Origin: an uncultured Kiloniellaceae bacterium
GTDB lineage: Bacteria; Pseudomonadota; Alphaproteobacteria; Kiloniellales; Kiloniellaceae
Direction of reading: 5' to 3'
Length of the DNA: 64,000 nucleotides
NCBI GenBank assembly: GCA_947500035.1
Contig: CANMQP010000016.1
Coordinates: 62,001-126,000, forward strand
Positions 37,718 to 45,670 of the stretch are shown here, piece after piece. The position numbers and the translations under genes are program-made. Numbering within the stretch: position 1 is the stretch's first letter; each line of letters starts with the position of its first letter. The notes below the pieces were generated by a model. That model was not told the origin of the DNA, did no database searches, and was given only the letters and a program-made list of their open reading frames with translations.

Positions 37718-38541
37718 GACGTCGCCCTTTTCGCCACAATGAGAGTCACTTCCTGGGCGAAGAGATGGGCCGGAATCGACAAGCGGCCTTCCTTGGTTTC
37801 GACAATGACCGCGCCTGAAGTGATCTCAAGCACGGTGCCTTCGATATCCCGAACCTTGATCTTTTGTCCGGCTGTCAGGTCCCGGTCCAGGTAGTGGGCG
37901 CCGATGACGTTGCTGACGAAGGTGCGCGCGCCGAGGCTGAAGGCCAGCGACAGGCCGCCGAAAAAGGCGGCGAAGGTCACGGCCAGAACGGTGATGATGA
38001 CCGTGATGTCGATGCCGATCTGGTCCAGTCCGACCACGACGAGCAGGATGAGGGTGAGCCCCTGAACGAGACGCCCGGCAAGAAGTTTCTGCTGCTCGGA
38101 TAGTGTCGGGAGAGCCGCAATCGTGGCGTCACGCGCAATGTTGGCCAGAATCACGCCGGCAAAAATGATCAGGACGCCGGAGAAGACATTCGGCAGGTAG
38201 GAGACCAGTTGTTCGAGCCATCCGGCGAAAATGCGTAAACCCAGAACGTTCGTGGCCGAGGTCAGAAAGAAGAGGATGACGAGCCAATAAACAATGCTGG
38301 CGAGCACACGGGCAGTCGAGCCCTGGGAGTCCACGCTGCGGGCGACCCCGCCCAGTCCAATGGCCTGGGCTCCGCGGTTTAGCGAACTCGCCGAACGCAA
38401 TGTCAGGGCATGCAGGATGCGCGCAAGGATCCATCCGGCCAAAAGCAGAAGGACGGCGCTGATCAGCGATGGCAGAAGTTCGATAAACGAGGCCGCAATC
38501 CGTTGCAGGCCCGACGTGAGGGGTTGCATTTGTTCCAGCAT
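37714..38541 (-). CDS. MscS-like small-conductance mechanosensitive channel
   Basis: 275 residues, four to five predicted membrane helices and a short cytosolic beta domain. The pore helix and following strand appear as FFGGLSLAFSLGARTFVSNV, then DLTAGQKIKVRDIEGTVLEI, typical of MscS beta domains. The N-terminal TM-helix repeats are CmpX-like. It is the first gene of the minus-strand unit and overlaps the next by four bases. Such channels release solutes during osmotic downshock. Confidence 0.88.
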   Translation of the reverse strand: MLEQMQPLTSGLQRIAASFIELLPSLISAVLLLLAGWILARILHALTLRSASSLNRGAQAIGLGGVARSVDSQGSTARVLASIVYWLVILFFLTSATNVLGLRIFAGWLEQLVSYLPNVFSGVLIIFAGVILANIARDATIAALPTLSEQQKLLAGRLVQGLTLILLVVVGLDQIGIDITVIITVLAVTFAAFFGGLSLAFSLGARTFVSNVIGAHYLDRDLTAGQKIKVRDIEGTVLEITSGAVIVETKEGRLSIPAHLFAQEVTLIVAKRATS

Positions 38542-38966
38542 ACCATTTGCTCCTTAAAAGGGCTCGTGTTGCGTCAATGCGATGTTTTTTGCAGTCAGTC
38601 TCTATTGATCGGTTGTAAAGGACCGGCTCTCGGTCGTTCATTTTCTCTTTGTCCGGCACCTAGACGCTGGTCTGGGACCAGGGCGCAAGTCAGGATCGAA
38701 CAAGCGGTCATCGAGAGCACGTCGGCAGGCAGAAGCGCGATGATGGTTGTGGCCTCGTGGCTCTGCAAGCTTGGCGCCTCGGCTTTATATAGTATGTCAT
38801 GAAAATTTATCTATAGTAAAAAATTATTTGTTTATAGGTGAATTATAAAGAGAAAAATTCTGAAACAAGGCGTCGATACAGGAGAAACGGAGAAAGAAGC
38901 ATGTGGAAAGAAAGGGCAGGCGCATCATCGGCCCACAGAACCGTTGCGCACAACAGGACGCTAAGG
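38542..38966. other. Gene-free interval upstream of the MscS-like gene
   Basis: 425 bases between two minus-strand genes. 38790-38880 is strongly AT-rich (for example TATAGTAAAAAATTATTTG), unusual for this GC-rich segment, and may include a promoter. No convincing open frame was seen; a 90-codon plus-strand frame from 38838 runs antisense into the next gene. Confidence 0.45.
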
Positions 38967-39647
38967 TTAGCCAAACAGGTTTGCTTCTTCGCGTTCTTCC
39001 AGCTTGACGCCCGAGGCGGCCGCAATGGTCTTAAGTGTCGTTGTGAAGACATCAATGGCCTGCGGATGCCGGGCAAAAACCCCGGCGACACAGCCGTCCA
39101 CGCCGGGTAAGACGCAACCGATGGCGCCGTGCGACCACAGCGCCTCCAAAGGCGCCCGCTGCTGCGTAGCGATCAGTGACAGGAGTTGCGCTCGTTCAGG
39201 TTCGAAGCCAGCGGCAGAAGGAATGAGCAGAGCGATCTGCCCGCGTTGGCTCCAGCAAAAACCCATCGCGTCGAACAGCCTTTCGATTCTTGCCGCATCG
39301 CCGCTGCGAAGCAGCCAGACATCGTGGGGCCGCCCGGTGAGGCGCCGCCAGATATGTTCGGGCCATGCGAAAAGACCGGGCGTGAGACGGCGGCTTTCGA
39401 CGCCGGAAAGCTCCTCTCCGCCAAGCCAGGCGACGTCATGGCCGGAAGTCATGCTCCGGCAAAGGAGCGTTTGAACCCTGCGGGACACCGCTTCATCTTC
39501 GCGTCGGGGACTTTCGGACCAGCCAATGAGCAGGCGCGGGCCGTCGACGGGCAGCTCCCACTGCTTTTCAGCGAAGTCCCTGCAGATGGCAAGACGGGTT
39601 GTCATTACGGTATCCGGAAGAACAGGCGTTTGGGCGAGGCTTCGCAT
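38967..39647 (-). CDS. Hypothetical protein
   Basis: 226 residues from ATG 39647; an internal start at 39605 (MTTRLAICRDFAEKQW) is equally possible. No signal peptide or membrane helix. It has a hydrophobic strand pattern (GPRLLIGWSES, HDVAWLGGEELSG, GQIALLIPSAAGF) suggesting an alpha/beta fold, with scattered cysteines and no recognised catalytic motif. I do not recognise the family. It is divergent from the glutathione transferase gene. Confidence 0.6.
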   Translation of the reverse strand: MRSLAQTPVLPDTVMTTRLAICRDFAEKQWELPVDGPRLLIGWSESPRREDEAVSRRVQTLLCRSMTSGHDVAWLGGEELSGVESRRLTPGLFAWPEHIWRRLTGRPHDVWLLRSGDAARIERLFDAMGFCWSQRGQIALLIPSAAGFEPERAQLLSLIATQQRAPLEALWSHGAIGCVLPGVDGCVAGVFARHPQAIDVFTTTLKTIAAASGVKLEEREEANLFG

Positions 39648-39860
39648 CGGCCCTGACGCGTTGTTGCCTTGAATGCTATCCCAGTCTGTATCAGTCGTGC
39701 GAAGAGCCCGATAGGTTCATTGGCAAGAGAAATAAAAAAAGCGGCGTCTCTCCGGAAAAGCTTTGCATCCGGCGCGAAGGTGGATTTCCTTGTTCCTGAG
39801 ACCTCAACCCCGATTCTTCAGCCCGGCTTCTCGGCCGGAAATCAGAACGGAAAGACAGCA

Positions 39861-40511
39861 ATGCTTCAGCTTTACTACTATCCTGGAAACGCAAGCATCA
39901 CGCCGCACATGCTGCTCGAAGAGCTCGGCGTTCCCTACGAGCTCAAATTCGTTGACCGGACCAAGAACGAGCATAAGACGCCGGAGTATCTGGCGCTGCA
40001 TCCCTCCGGCCTGATTCCCGTTCTGATCGATGGCGAGGGGGCGAACCGTCTGGTCCTGCACGAGACGGTCGCGGTCTGCCTGCATATTCTGGACAGTCAT
40101 CCCGGCTCCGGCTGGACACCGGCCCTGGGTTCGCCGGAGCGCGCACAGCTCTACAAGTGGCTGTGCTACATGACCAATACGATCCAGTCGACCTATCTGA
40201 CTTACTTTTACAGTCATCGCTACACCACCGATGAAGCCGGGCAGGGCGCGGTGGTCGCGGCGGCGGAAGCGCGGCTGAACGACAGCTTCGATATACTGGA
40301 GGCGGCCTTGGAAGGTAAATCCTATCTGCTGGGCGAGCAGATCAGCGTCTGTGATCTCTATCTGCTGATGCTGTCGCGCTGGGGCCGCGGAATGACGCGT
40401 CCACCGCGCAGCCTGCCGAATATCGCTGCGCTGATCGCACGGCTTCTGGAGCGTCCGGCGGTGAAGCGGACGATCGAACAGGAAGGCATTGCGCCGCCTT
40501 TCGCGGGATAG
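39861..40511 (+). CDS. Glutathione S-transferase family protein
   Basis: 216 residues from ATG 39861 (GGAAAG upstream); a longer in-frame start at 39669 adds 64 residues with no family support. The N-terminal thioredoxin-like domain contains YYPGNASITPHMLLEELGVP with a Ser/Asn glutathione-site, HPSGLIPVL and the glutathione-contact HETVAVCLHIL; the all-helical C-terminal domain ends with LLGEQISVCDLYLLML (N-capping box). Substrate unknown. Confidence 0.9.
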   Translation: MLQLYYYPGNASITPHMLLEELGVPYELKFVDRTKNEHKTPEYLALHPSGLIPVLIDGEGANRLVLHETVAVCLHILDSHPGSGWTPALGSPERAQLYKWLCYMTNTIQSTYLTYFYSHRYTTDEAGQGAVVAAAEARLNDSFDILEAALEGKSYLLGEQISVCDLYLLMLSRWGRGMTRPPRSLPNIAALIARLLERPAVKRTIEQEGIAPPFAG

Positions 40512-40541
40512 CCTCGTCTTTTCAGGGATGCAGTCTGCTGG

Positions 40542-42935
40542 TCAGGCGGAATTGGCCTGCGATGTATCTTCCCGGAGCGATTTGCGCTGAACGATGCGGT
40601 TGCCGGGGAAGTGCAAGGTGACCTCGGTGCCTTTTTCCGGCTCGCTCTCGATGTTCAGGCGTCCGCCGTGCAGCTCGATCAGGGAGCGGGAGAGGGGCAA
40701 CCCCAATCCGGTGCCGTCGTATTTCCGGCTGAGCGAGCTTTCGACCTGACCGAAGGGCGTGAGGGCCTTGGTGATATTCTCGGCGGTCATGCCGATTCCG
40801 GTGTCGGCAATGATGATCCTGTAGGCATCTTTCTCCGGCTCGCTCTTCAGTGTCACGGTGATCCGGCCGCCGGCAGGAGTGAACTTCAAGGCGTTGGAGA
40901 GAATGTTCAGGAGGATCTGACGCAACATGCGTTCGTCGGTCATCAGGTAGGGAAGATCCGCGTCCGCCTCGATGCGGAAGGAAACTTCGTTGGCATGGGT
41001 CATGGCCTTCACGATATTGAGGCAACTTGACAGGACATCGGCGACATCGGTCGGCGCGTCGATCAGTTCCAGGCGTCCGGCTTCGACCTTCGAGAGATCC
41101 AGGATGTTGTTGATAATACCCAGCAGGTGAGTCGCGCTGGTCCGGATGTCCCGCGCGTAATCGCCGTAGCGCGAATCGCCCATTTCGCCGAACATCTGAT
41201 TTTCCAGGATCTCGGCGAAACCGATGACCGCGTTCAAGGGCGTGCGCAGTTCGTGGCTCATGTTTGCCAGGAACTCGGATTTTGCCCGGTTCGCCGATTC
41301 CGCTTCTTCCTTGGCCAGTTGCAGGTCTTCTTCTGCCTGTTTGCGCTCGGTCACGTCGATGCCGATGGCAACGCAATAGGCGACCTTGCCGGATTCGTCC
41401 CGGAGGGCCGTATTGGACCACTCAATCAGACGTTGGCCGCCGTTCCGGCAGGTCCAGTAGTTGAGATGGGTGTTCGGGTAGACCCCCATGCGCAGGCTGC
41501 TGAGCATGTTCTTGAGACTGTCGTGGTCCTGCTCGGGAATGACGAAGTCGTAGACCGGCCGGCCGATCACCTCCGACAGGCTGTAACCCGACAGTCTCTC
41601 GCAGGCTTTGTTGAAGCGCACGACCTGTCCGTCCATATCGATCACGCAGATCAGGGCTTCGGCGGTGTCCAGCATGGCGACGACGAATTCCCGTTCGCGG
41701 CGCAGAATTTCGTTGGCCCGCCGGCGCTCGGTGATATCCATGACCGTGCCCTGGTATCCGAGCACCTCGCCGTCTTCGCCGCGGATGACATGGGCGTTTT
41801 CGCTGACCCACATGCGCTGCCCATCGCTCAGACGACGGACTTCTGAAATGAAATTATCGATCCGGCCATCCCGGTTGATCAGCCGGAAGAACTCCTTTCG
41901 GCGGCCTGAATCGACATACCAGGAATTGGATTCGGAGCTGACGGCGGTCAGGAGTTCCGACTCCCTGGTGAAACCGTTCAGCTTGACCATGGCGGGGTTA
42001 CAGCCGATGCAGGTGCCGTCGGGCAAGCTGCGGTAGATGCCCTCGGTGGCGTTTTCGAAGAGTCCGCTGTAGCTCTCTTCGGCGGCCCAGAGTGCTTCCT
42101 GGCGCAGAGTCACCAGCCGCAGCAGATATGCCAGGCCGATTGAAAGCAGCAGGCCCAGCACCAGGACGATTTTATCTGCGTTCATCGACTGGGCCGCGAT
42201 TGAGTCCGGGCCGGGCGTCAGGGAGAGATCCCATGTTCTGTTGAGCAGTTTCACGCGGTGCGTGGTGGTAAAGGCATCTTCCCCGGAAGCCGTTCCGCGG
42301 CTGTAGAGGGCGTGCTCGCCGTCATGGATCGTGATCCGGTAATCGCTTCTCGCGACCTGGGCGAGGGCTTCCGCCATCAGGGATTCGACCCGGAAGACGC
42401 CGTTCAGGTAGCCTTCCAGCCGGCCGTTTCGGATCAGCGGATAGAAGGTTGTGAAACCCTTGCCGCCTTGGAGCAGCATGACCGGCCGGGTTGCCATATC
42501 CTGGTTGCTCCTGAGGGTCCGTTCCATCAGTTCCCCGGCGATGGGGTGTTCAGCCAGGTTGGCCCTCAGGGCGGGTCCGTTCCCTGCGACGGGGGCGACC
42601 CATTGAATGATCCCTTCCGGGTTGACCCAATTGATGGCCTGAAAACCCGAGAACTGAAGTTGAAGTGATTCGACGGTCTCCACGTAGGCATCGTGATTGT
42701 TGATCTGGCGTTTCATCCAGAGGTTACGAATGTGCTCGATGATGCTCAGGTGGTTGGCAATATGGTCTTCAAGCTGTCCGGCGGTCTGCTGCCCGATAAG
42801 ATTGGCCTCGTTGCGGATCGCGGCCGTCTGGTTATGAGAGAGAAACCAGGAAACGCCCAAAACCGCTGAGGCCAGGCATAAAAAAACAGCCAGCGGGAAA
42901 TAGCGTGACAGGGTTTTGTGGCGGGACATCTTCAT
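40542..42935 (-). CDS. Membrane PAS-domain sensor histidine kinase
   Basis: 797 residues from ATG 42935 (a TTG 33 bases earlier gives 808). Two membrane helices (about 15-35 and 255-275) bracket a periplasmic sensor domain (CHASE-like). Two PAS domains follow (about 295-405 and 415-535), then HisKA with the phosphorylated His in NMSHELRTPLNA and an HATPase with [20 protein letters not shown] and GTGLGLPLS. No receiver domain and no adjacent response regulator, so it is an orphan kinase. The signal is unknown. Confidence 0.92.
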   Translation of the reverse strand: MKMSRHKTLSRYFPLAVFLCLASAVLGVSWFLSHNQTAAIRNEANLIGQQTAGQLEDHIANHLSIIEHIRNLWMKRQINNHDAYVETVESLQLQFSGFQAINWVNPEGIIQWVAPVAGNGPALRANLAEHPIAGELMERTLRSNQDMATRPVMLLQGGKGFTTFYPLIRNGRLEGYLNGVFRVESLMAEALAQVARSDYRITIHDGEHALYSRGTASGEDAFTTTHRVKLLNRTWDLSLTPGPDSIAAQSMNADKIVLVLGLLLSIGLAYLLRLVTLRQEALWAAEESYSGLFENATEGIYRSLPDGTCIGCNPAMVKLNGFTRESELLTAVSSESNSWYVDSGRRKEFFRLINRDGRIDNFISEVRRLSDGQRMWVSENAHVIRGEDGEVLGYQGTVMDITERRRANEILRREREFVVAMLDTAEALICVIDMDGQVVRFNKACERLSGYSLSEVIGRPVYDFVIPEQDHDSLKNMLSSLRMGVYPNTHLNYWTCRNGGQRLIEWSNTALRDESGKVAYCVAIGIDVTERKQAEEDLQLAKEEAESANRAKSEFLANMSHELRTPLNAVIGFAEILENQMFGEMGDSRYGDYARDIRTSATHLLGIINNILDLSKVEAGRLELIDAPTDVADVLSSCLNIVKAMTHANEVSFRIEADADLPYLMTDERMLRQILLNILSNALKFTPAGGRITVTLKSEPEKDAYRIIIADTGIGMTAENITKALTPFGQVESSLSRKYDGTGLGLPLSRSLIELHGGRLNIESEPEKGTEVTLHFPGNRIVQRKSLREDTSQANSA

Positions 42936-43309
42936 CGTTTTACGATTTGTTGCTTTCTCTCTAACCAACTGTTTTATTGTATCTTTCCGGCGTTTCTCCG
43001 CGGTATCTCCTGTTGGGCGCTTGAGACGGCACAGATTGCTACCCTAGGTTATCCCTATTTATAAAAGACAAACTCTTTCCCGATTGATAACGCCGGTGTG
43101 ATGCGCACAACTTTGTTTCAATTGACATTTGTTCTTCCTTAGCCTGGGGCCTGTGTTCCGCGCAGCATCCCGGTCCTGAAGACCGGCCTTTAGAGTCTCA
43201 TTGCGTCTGAAGAGTGGGTTTTCCAATCCAGGGTTTATTGACTCTTTCCTTATAGAACGGCTAGAACAAAACAAGAACAAACTGAAGTGACCGGGAGTTT
43301 GGCGGCGAA
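42936..43309. other. Interval between the orphan kinase and imuA
   Basis: 374 bases without a gene. It is divergent: the left end serves the kinase, the right end holds the SOS promoter of imuA at about 43238-43278. No other structure was recognised. Confidence 0.6.
43238..43278 (+). promoter_or_regulatory. SOS promoter with LexA box for imuA-imuB-dnaE2
   Basis: A perfect alphaproteobacterial LexA box GAAC-N7-GAAC occupies 43264-43267 and 43275-43278, with another GAAC at 43255-43258. A -35-like TTGACT is at 43238-43243, and the probable -10 (about 43261-43267) overlaps the box, so LexA binding would block RNA polymerase. Confidence 0.85.
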
Positions 43310-44158
43310 ATGTTTCGTTCGAATGCCCCAAAGCGGGAACCTTCCGGCGCAGCGGCCAAGAAGCTTGCGGCCCTGCGGGAAGAGCTCCGCAAGATCGAAC
43401 GCAGTGGCTGGAGTGAGAAAACCGGCAAGAGCGTCGCGCTTGGGCTTCCGGAGGTGGACCGTCTTTTGTCTGATGAAGCGTCGCCCGGCTTGCGGACGGG
43501 GTGCTTGCATGAATTCGCCGGTGAAGGGGCCGAAGCTTTTGCCGCGATTCTCTCCGGCCGCCTGAAGGGACCGGTGCTCTGGTGTGCGGATGCTCTGGCG
43601 GGCAGCGAACTCTATCCGCCGGGCCTTGCGGCTTTTGGGTTGGATTACCGGCGTTTGATTGTCGCGCGTTGCCGCAAGCCGCGGGAAATTCTGGCAGCCA
43701 TGGAAGACGGTTTGCGCTGCCGGGTTCTGGCCGCCGTGGTCGGGGAACTGTCTGCCGGGGTTGATCTGACGGCCAGCCGCCGGCTTCAACTGGCGGCGGA
43801 GAACAGCGGCGTGACCGGTTTTCTCGTTCAATCGGCCTGGCGGGATCAGGTTTCGAAAGCTCCGCCAGCCGGAAGACGGAACATCGCCGGGACCGGGCGT
43901 TCCGGCCGGGAGGTAGAGGCAAAGGCCCCCAGTGCGGCCTTCTCCCGCTGGTCGGTCGATGCCGCCAGAAACAGAGATAATGCCGCGGGCATTATGACCT
44001 GGCGGCTTTCATTGCACCGTTGCCGCAATGGCGGCAGCGGCGCCTGGACGGTGAAGTGGGATGCAAAGGCGTATCGTTTCTCTTTGGTTGCCGAGGCTGC
44101 CGACGGACAGATTGATCCGCCGGCAGAGCAGTCATCAGGGCAGTGTCTGGTGGGATAA
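43310..44158 (+). CDS. imuA: DNA repair protein ImuA
   Basis: 282 residues. ImuA is a RecA-like accessory protein of the mutasome with ImuB and DnaE2. The first half has the ImuA/SulA-like pattern (KSVALGLPEVDRLL, then GCLHEFAGEGAEAF and a strand PVLWCADALAG). A classical Walker A is not present, as usual in ImuA. The 3' end overlaps imuB by 98 bases. Expression should be DNA damage-inducible through the LexA box 32 bases upstream. Confidence 0.9.
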   Translation: MFRSNAPKREPSGAAAKKLAALREELRKIERSGWSEKTGKSVALGLPEVDRLLSDEASPGLRTGCLHEFAGEGAEAFAAILSGRLKGPVLWCADALAGSELYPPGLAAFGLDYRRLIVARCRKPREILAAMEDGLRCRVLAAVVGELSAGVDLTASRRLQLAAENSGVTGFLVQSAWRDQVSKAPPAGRRNIAGTGRSGREVEAKAPSAAFSRWSVDAARNRDNAAGIMTWRLSLHRCRNGGSGAWTVKWDAKAYRFSLVAEAADGQIDPPAEQSSGQCLVG

Positions 44159-45656
44159 GGCGCTGGCGGTGACGGCCGAGACCGGCAACCGGGTCGTCAT
44201 TTCGGCCGTAACGCGGGTCGCGGAGCTGGCCGGGATCGCGCCCGGAATGGCGCTGGCCGATGCCCGGGCGGTGCTGCCGGATCTTTTCACGCTGCCTGCC
44301 GACGAGCGGGCCGATGCCGCCATGATGGAGCGCCTGGCCCGCTGGTGCGGAGCCTACACGCCCTGGGTGTCCCTGGATGGCCCGGACGGTCTTTGGCTGG
44401 ATGTGAACGGCTGCACCCATCTGCGCGGCGGAGAGCAGGCTTTGCTGAACGACCTGCTGGAGCGGCTGAGCGGTTATGGTTTTAGCGTCCGCGGGGCTCT
44501 GGCCGACACGCCCGGCGCGGCCTGGGCTTTTGCCCGCTGCGGCGAGGATCGGCAGGTGATTCCTTCCGGCGGGACCAAGGCGGCTCTGGCGCCCTTGCCG
44601 GTCGCGGCCCTGCGCCTGGAGGCCGAGACCCTGTCGAAGCTGTCACGCTTGGGGCTGCGGCGGGTCGGCGATCTCTATGGCCTGTCGCGGATCTCCCTGG
44701 CCAACCGCTTCCGGATGGACGTGGTGCGCCGCCTGGATCAGGCTTTGGGCAGCGCGGCAGAACCCATCACTCCGCGTGCCCATGAACGGCCCTACCGGGT
44801 GCGCATGGCCTTCCCCGAACCGCTGGTACAGGCCGATGATATTGCCGAGGCGCTTAAACTCCTCTTGCAGAAGCTCTGCGCCCGGCTGCGCCAGGCGCAA
44901 TACGGTTGCCGCCGCCTGGAGTTTCAGTGCCACCGGGTGGATGGCGATACCCAGCGCCTGGAGATCGGGACGGCCCGGCCCCTGCGCGACCCCAAGCAGC
45001 TGGCGCGGCTTTTCGCCGAGCATCTGAATCAACTGGATGCGGCCTTCGGTTTCGAGGCTCTGGTTCTTTCGGCCAGCGGTGTCGAACCTCTGGGAGCGCT
45101 CCAGGAAGCGATCCCCGTCGGAGCGTCGGAGGGAGATGTCTCCGGTGGGGCCGCCGGCGAAAACGGCACAGCGCCTCTGATCGACCTCCTGGGCAACCGT
45201 CTGGGGTTCGAACGGATTCAAAGGCTGCAGCCGGTGGCCAGCTATCTGCCCGAACGCGCCTACCGCTCGGTCTCCGCTGCGCAACCTGATGACCTATCGG
45301 ATGCCGATATTGCGCCCGACGGCGCGGGGTGCCGCTGGCCGGCCCGTCTCCTGCGCCCGGCCCGTCTCCTGCGCAGGCCGGAAGCCGTCGAAACCCTGTC
45401 TCTCCTGCCGCCGGGCGAACCGGGAACTCCGCCGGCGCTTTTCGTCTGGCGGCGGGTGCGTCACAAGGTCCGGGCAGCCGAGGGACCGGAGCGGCTGTCT
45501 CCGGAGTGGTGGCGGAGGGATCCCGCCTGGGCGAAAGGCGCGCGCGACTATTGGCGGGTCGAGGACGAGGTGGGGCGGCGCTTCTGGCTTTACCGCGAAG
45601 GACCGCTGCGCAGCGGTGTGCCGGTGACCTGGTTTCTGCATGGACTCTTCGCATGA
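44061..45656 (+). CDS. imuB: Y-family polymerase-like protein ImuB
   Basis: 531 residues. The start MQRRIVSLWLPRLPTDRL is the family N-terminus. ImuB has the Y-family fold but lacks the catalytic acidic residues and acts as the beta-clamp-binding hub of the mutasome. A beta-clamp motif may lie in the middle to C-terminal part but was not pinned down. An in-frame 18-bp duplication (45339-45374) encodes RPARLL twice. Its start overlaps imuA by 98 bases and its stop is ATGA-coupled to a possible dnaE2 start. Confidence 0.92.
   Translation: MQRRIVSLWLPRLPTDRLIRRQSSHQGSVWWDKALAVTAETGNRVVISAVTRVAELAGIAPGMALADARAVLPDLFTLPADERADAAMMERLARWCGAYTPWVSLDGPDGLWLDVNGCTHLRGGEQALLNDLLERLSGYGFSVRGALADTPGAAWAFARCGEDRQVIPSGGTKAALAPLPVAALRLEAETLSKLSRLGLRRVGDLYGLSRISLANRFRMDVVRRLDQALGSAAEPITPRAHERPYRVRMAFPEPLVQADDIAEALKLLLQKLCARLRQAQYGCRRLEFQCHRVDGDTQRLEIGTARPLRDPKQLARLFAEHLNQLDAAFGFEALVLSASGVEPLGALQEAIPVGASEGDVSGGAAGENGTAPLIDLLGNRLGFERIQRLQPVASYLPERAYRSVSAAQPDDLSDADIAPDGAGCRWPARLLRPARLLRRPEAVETLSLLPPGEPGTPPALFVWRRVRHKVRAAEGPERLSPEWWRRDPAWAKGARDYWRVEDEVGRRFWLYREGPLRSGVPVTWFLHGLFA
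45339..45374 (+). repeat. In-frame 18-bp tandem duplication in imuB
   Basis: CCGGCCCGTCTCCTGCGC (45339-45356) is repeated exactly at 45357-45374, adding a second RPARLL to the protein near residues 427-438. Confidence 0.9.
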
Positions 45657-45670
45657 AGAGGGAACATGCC

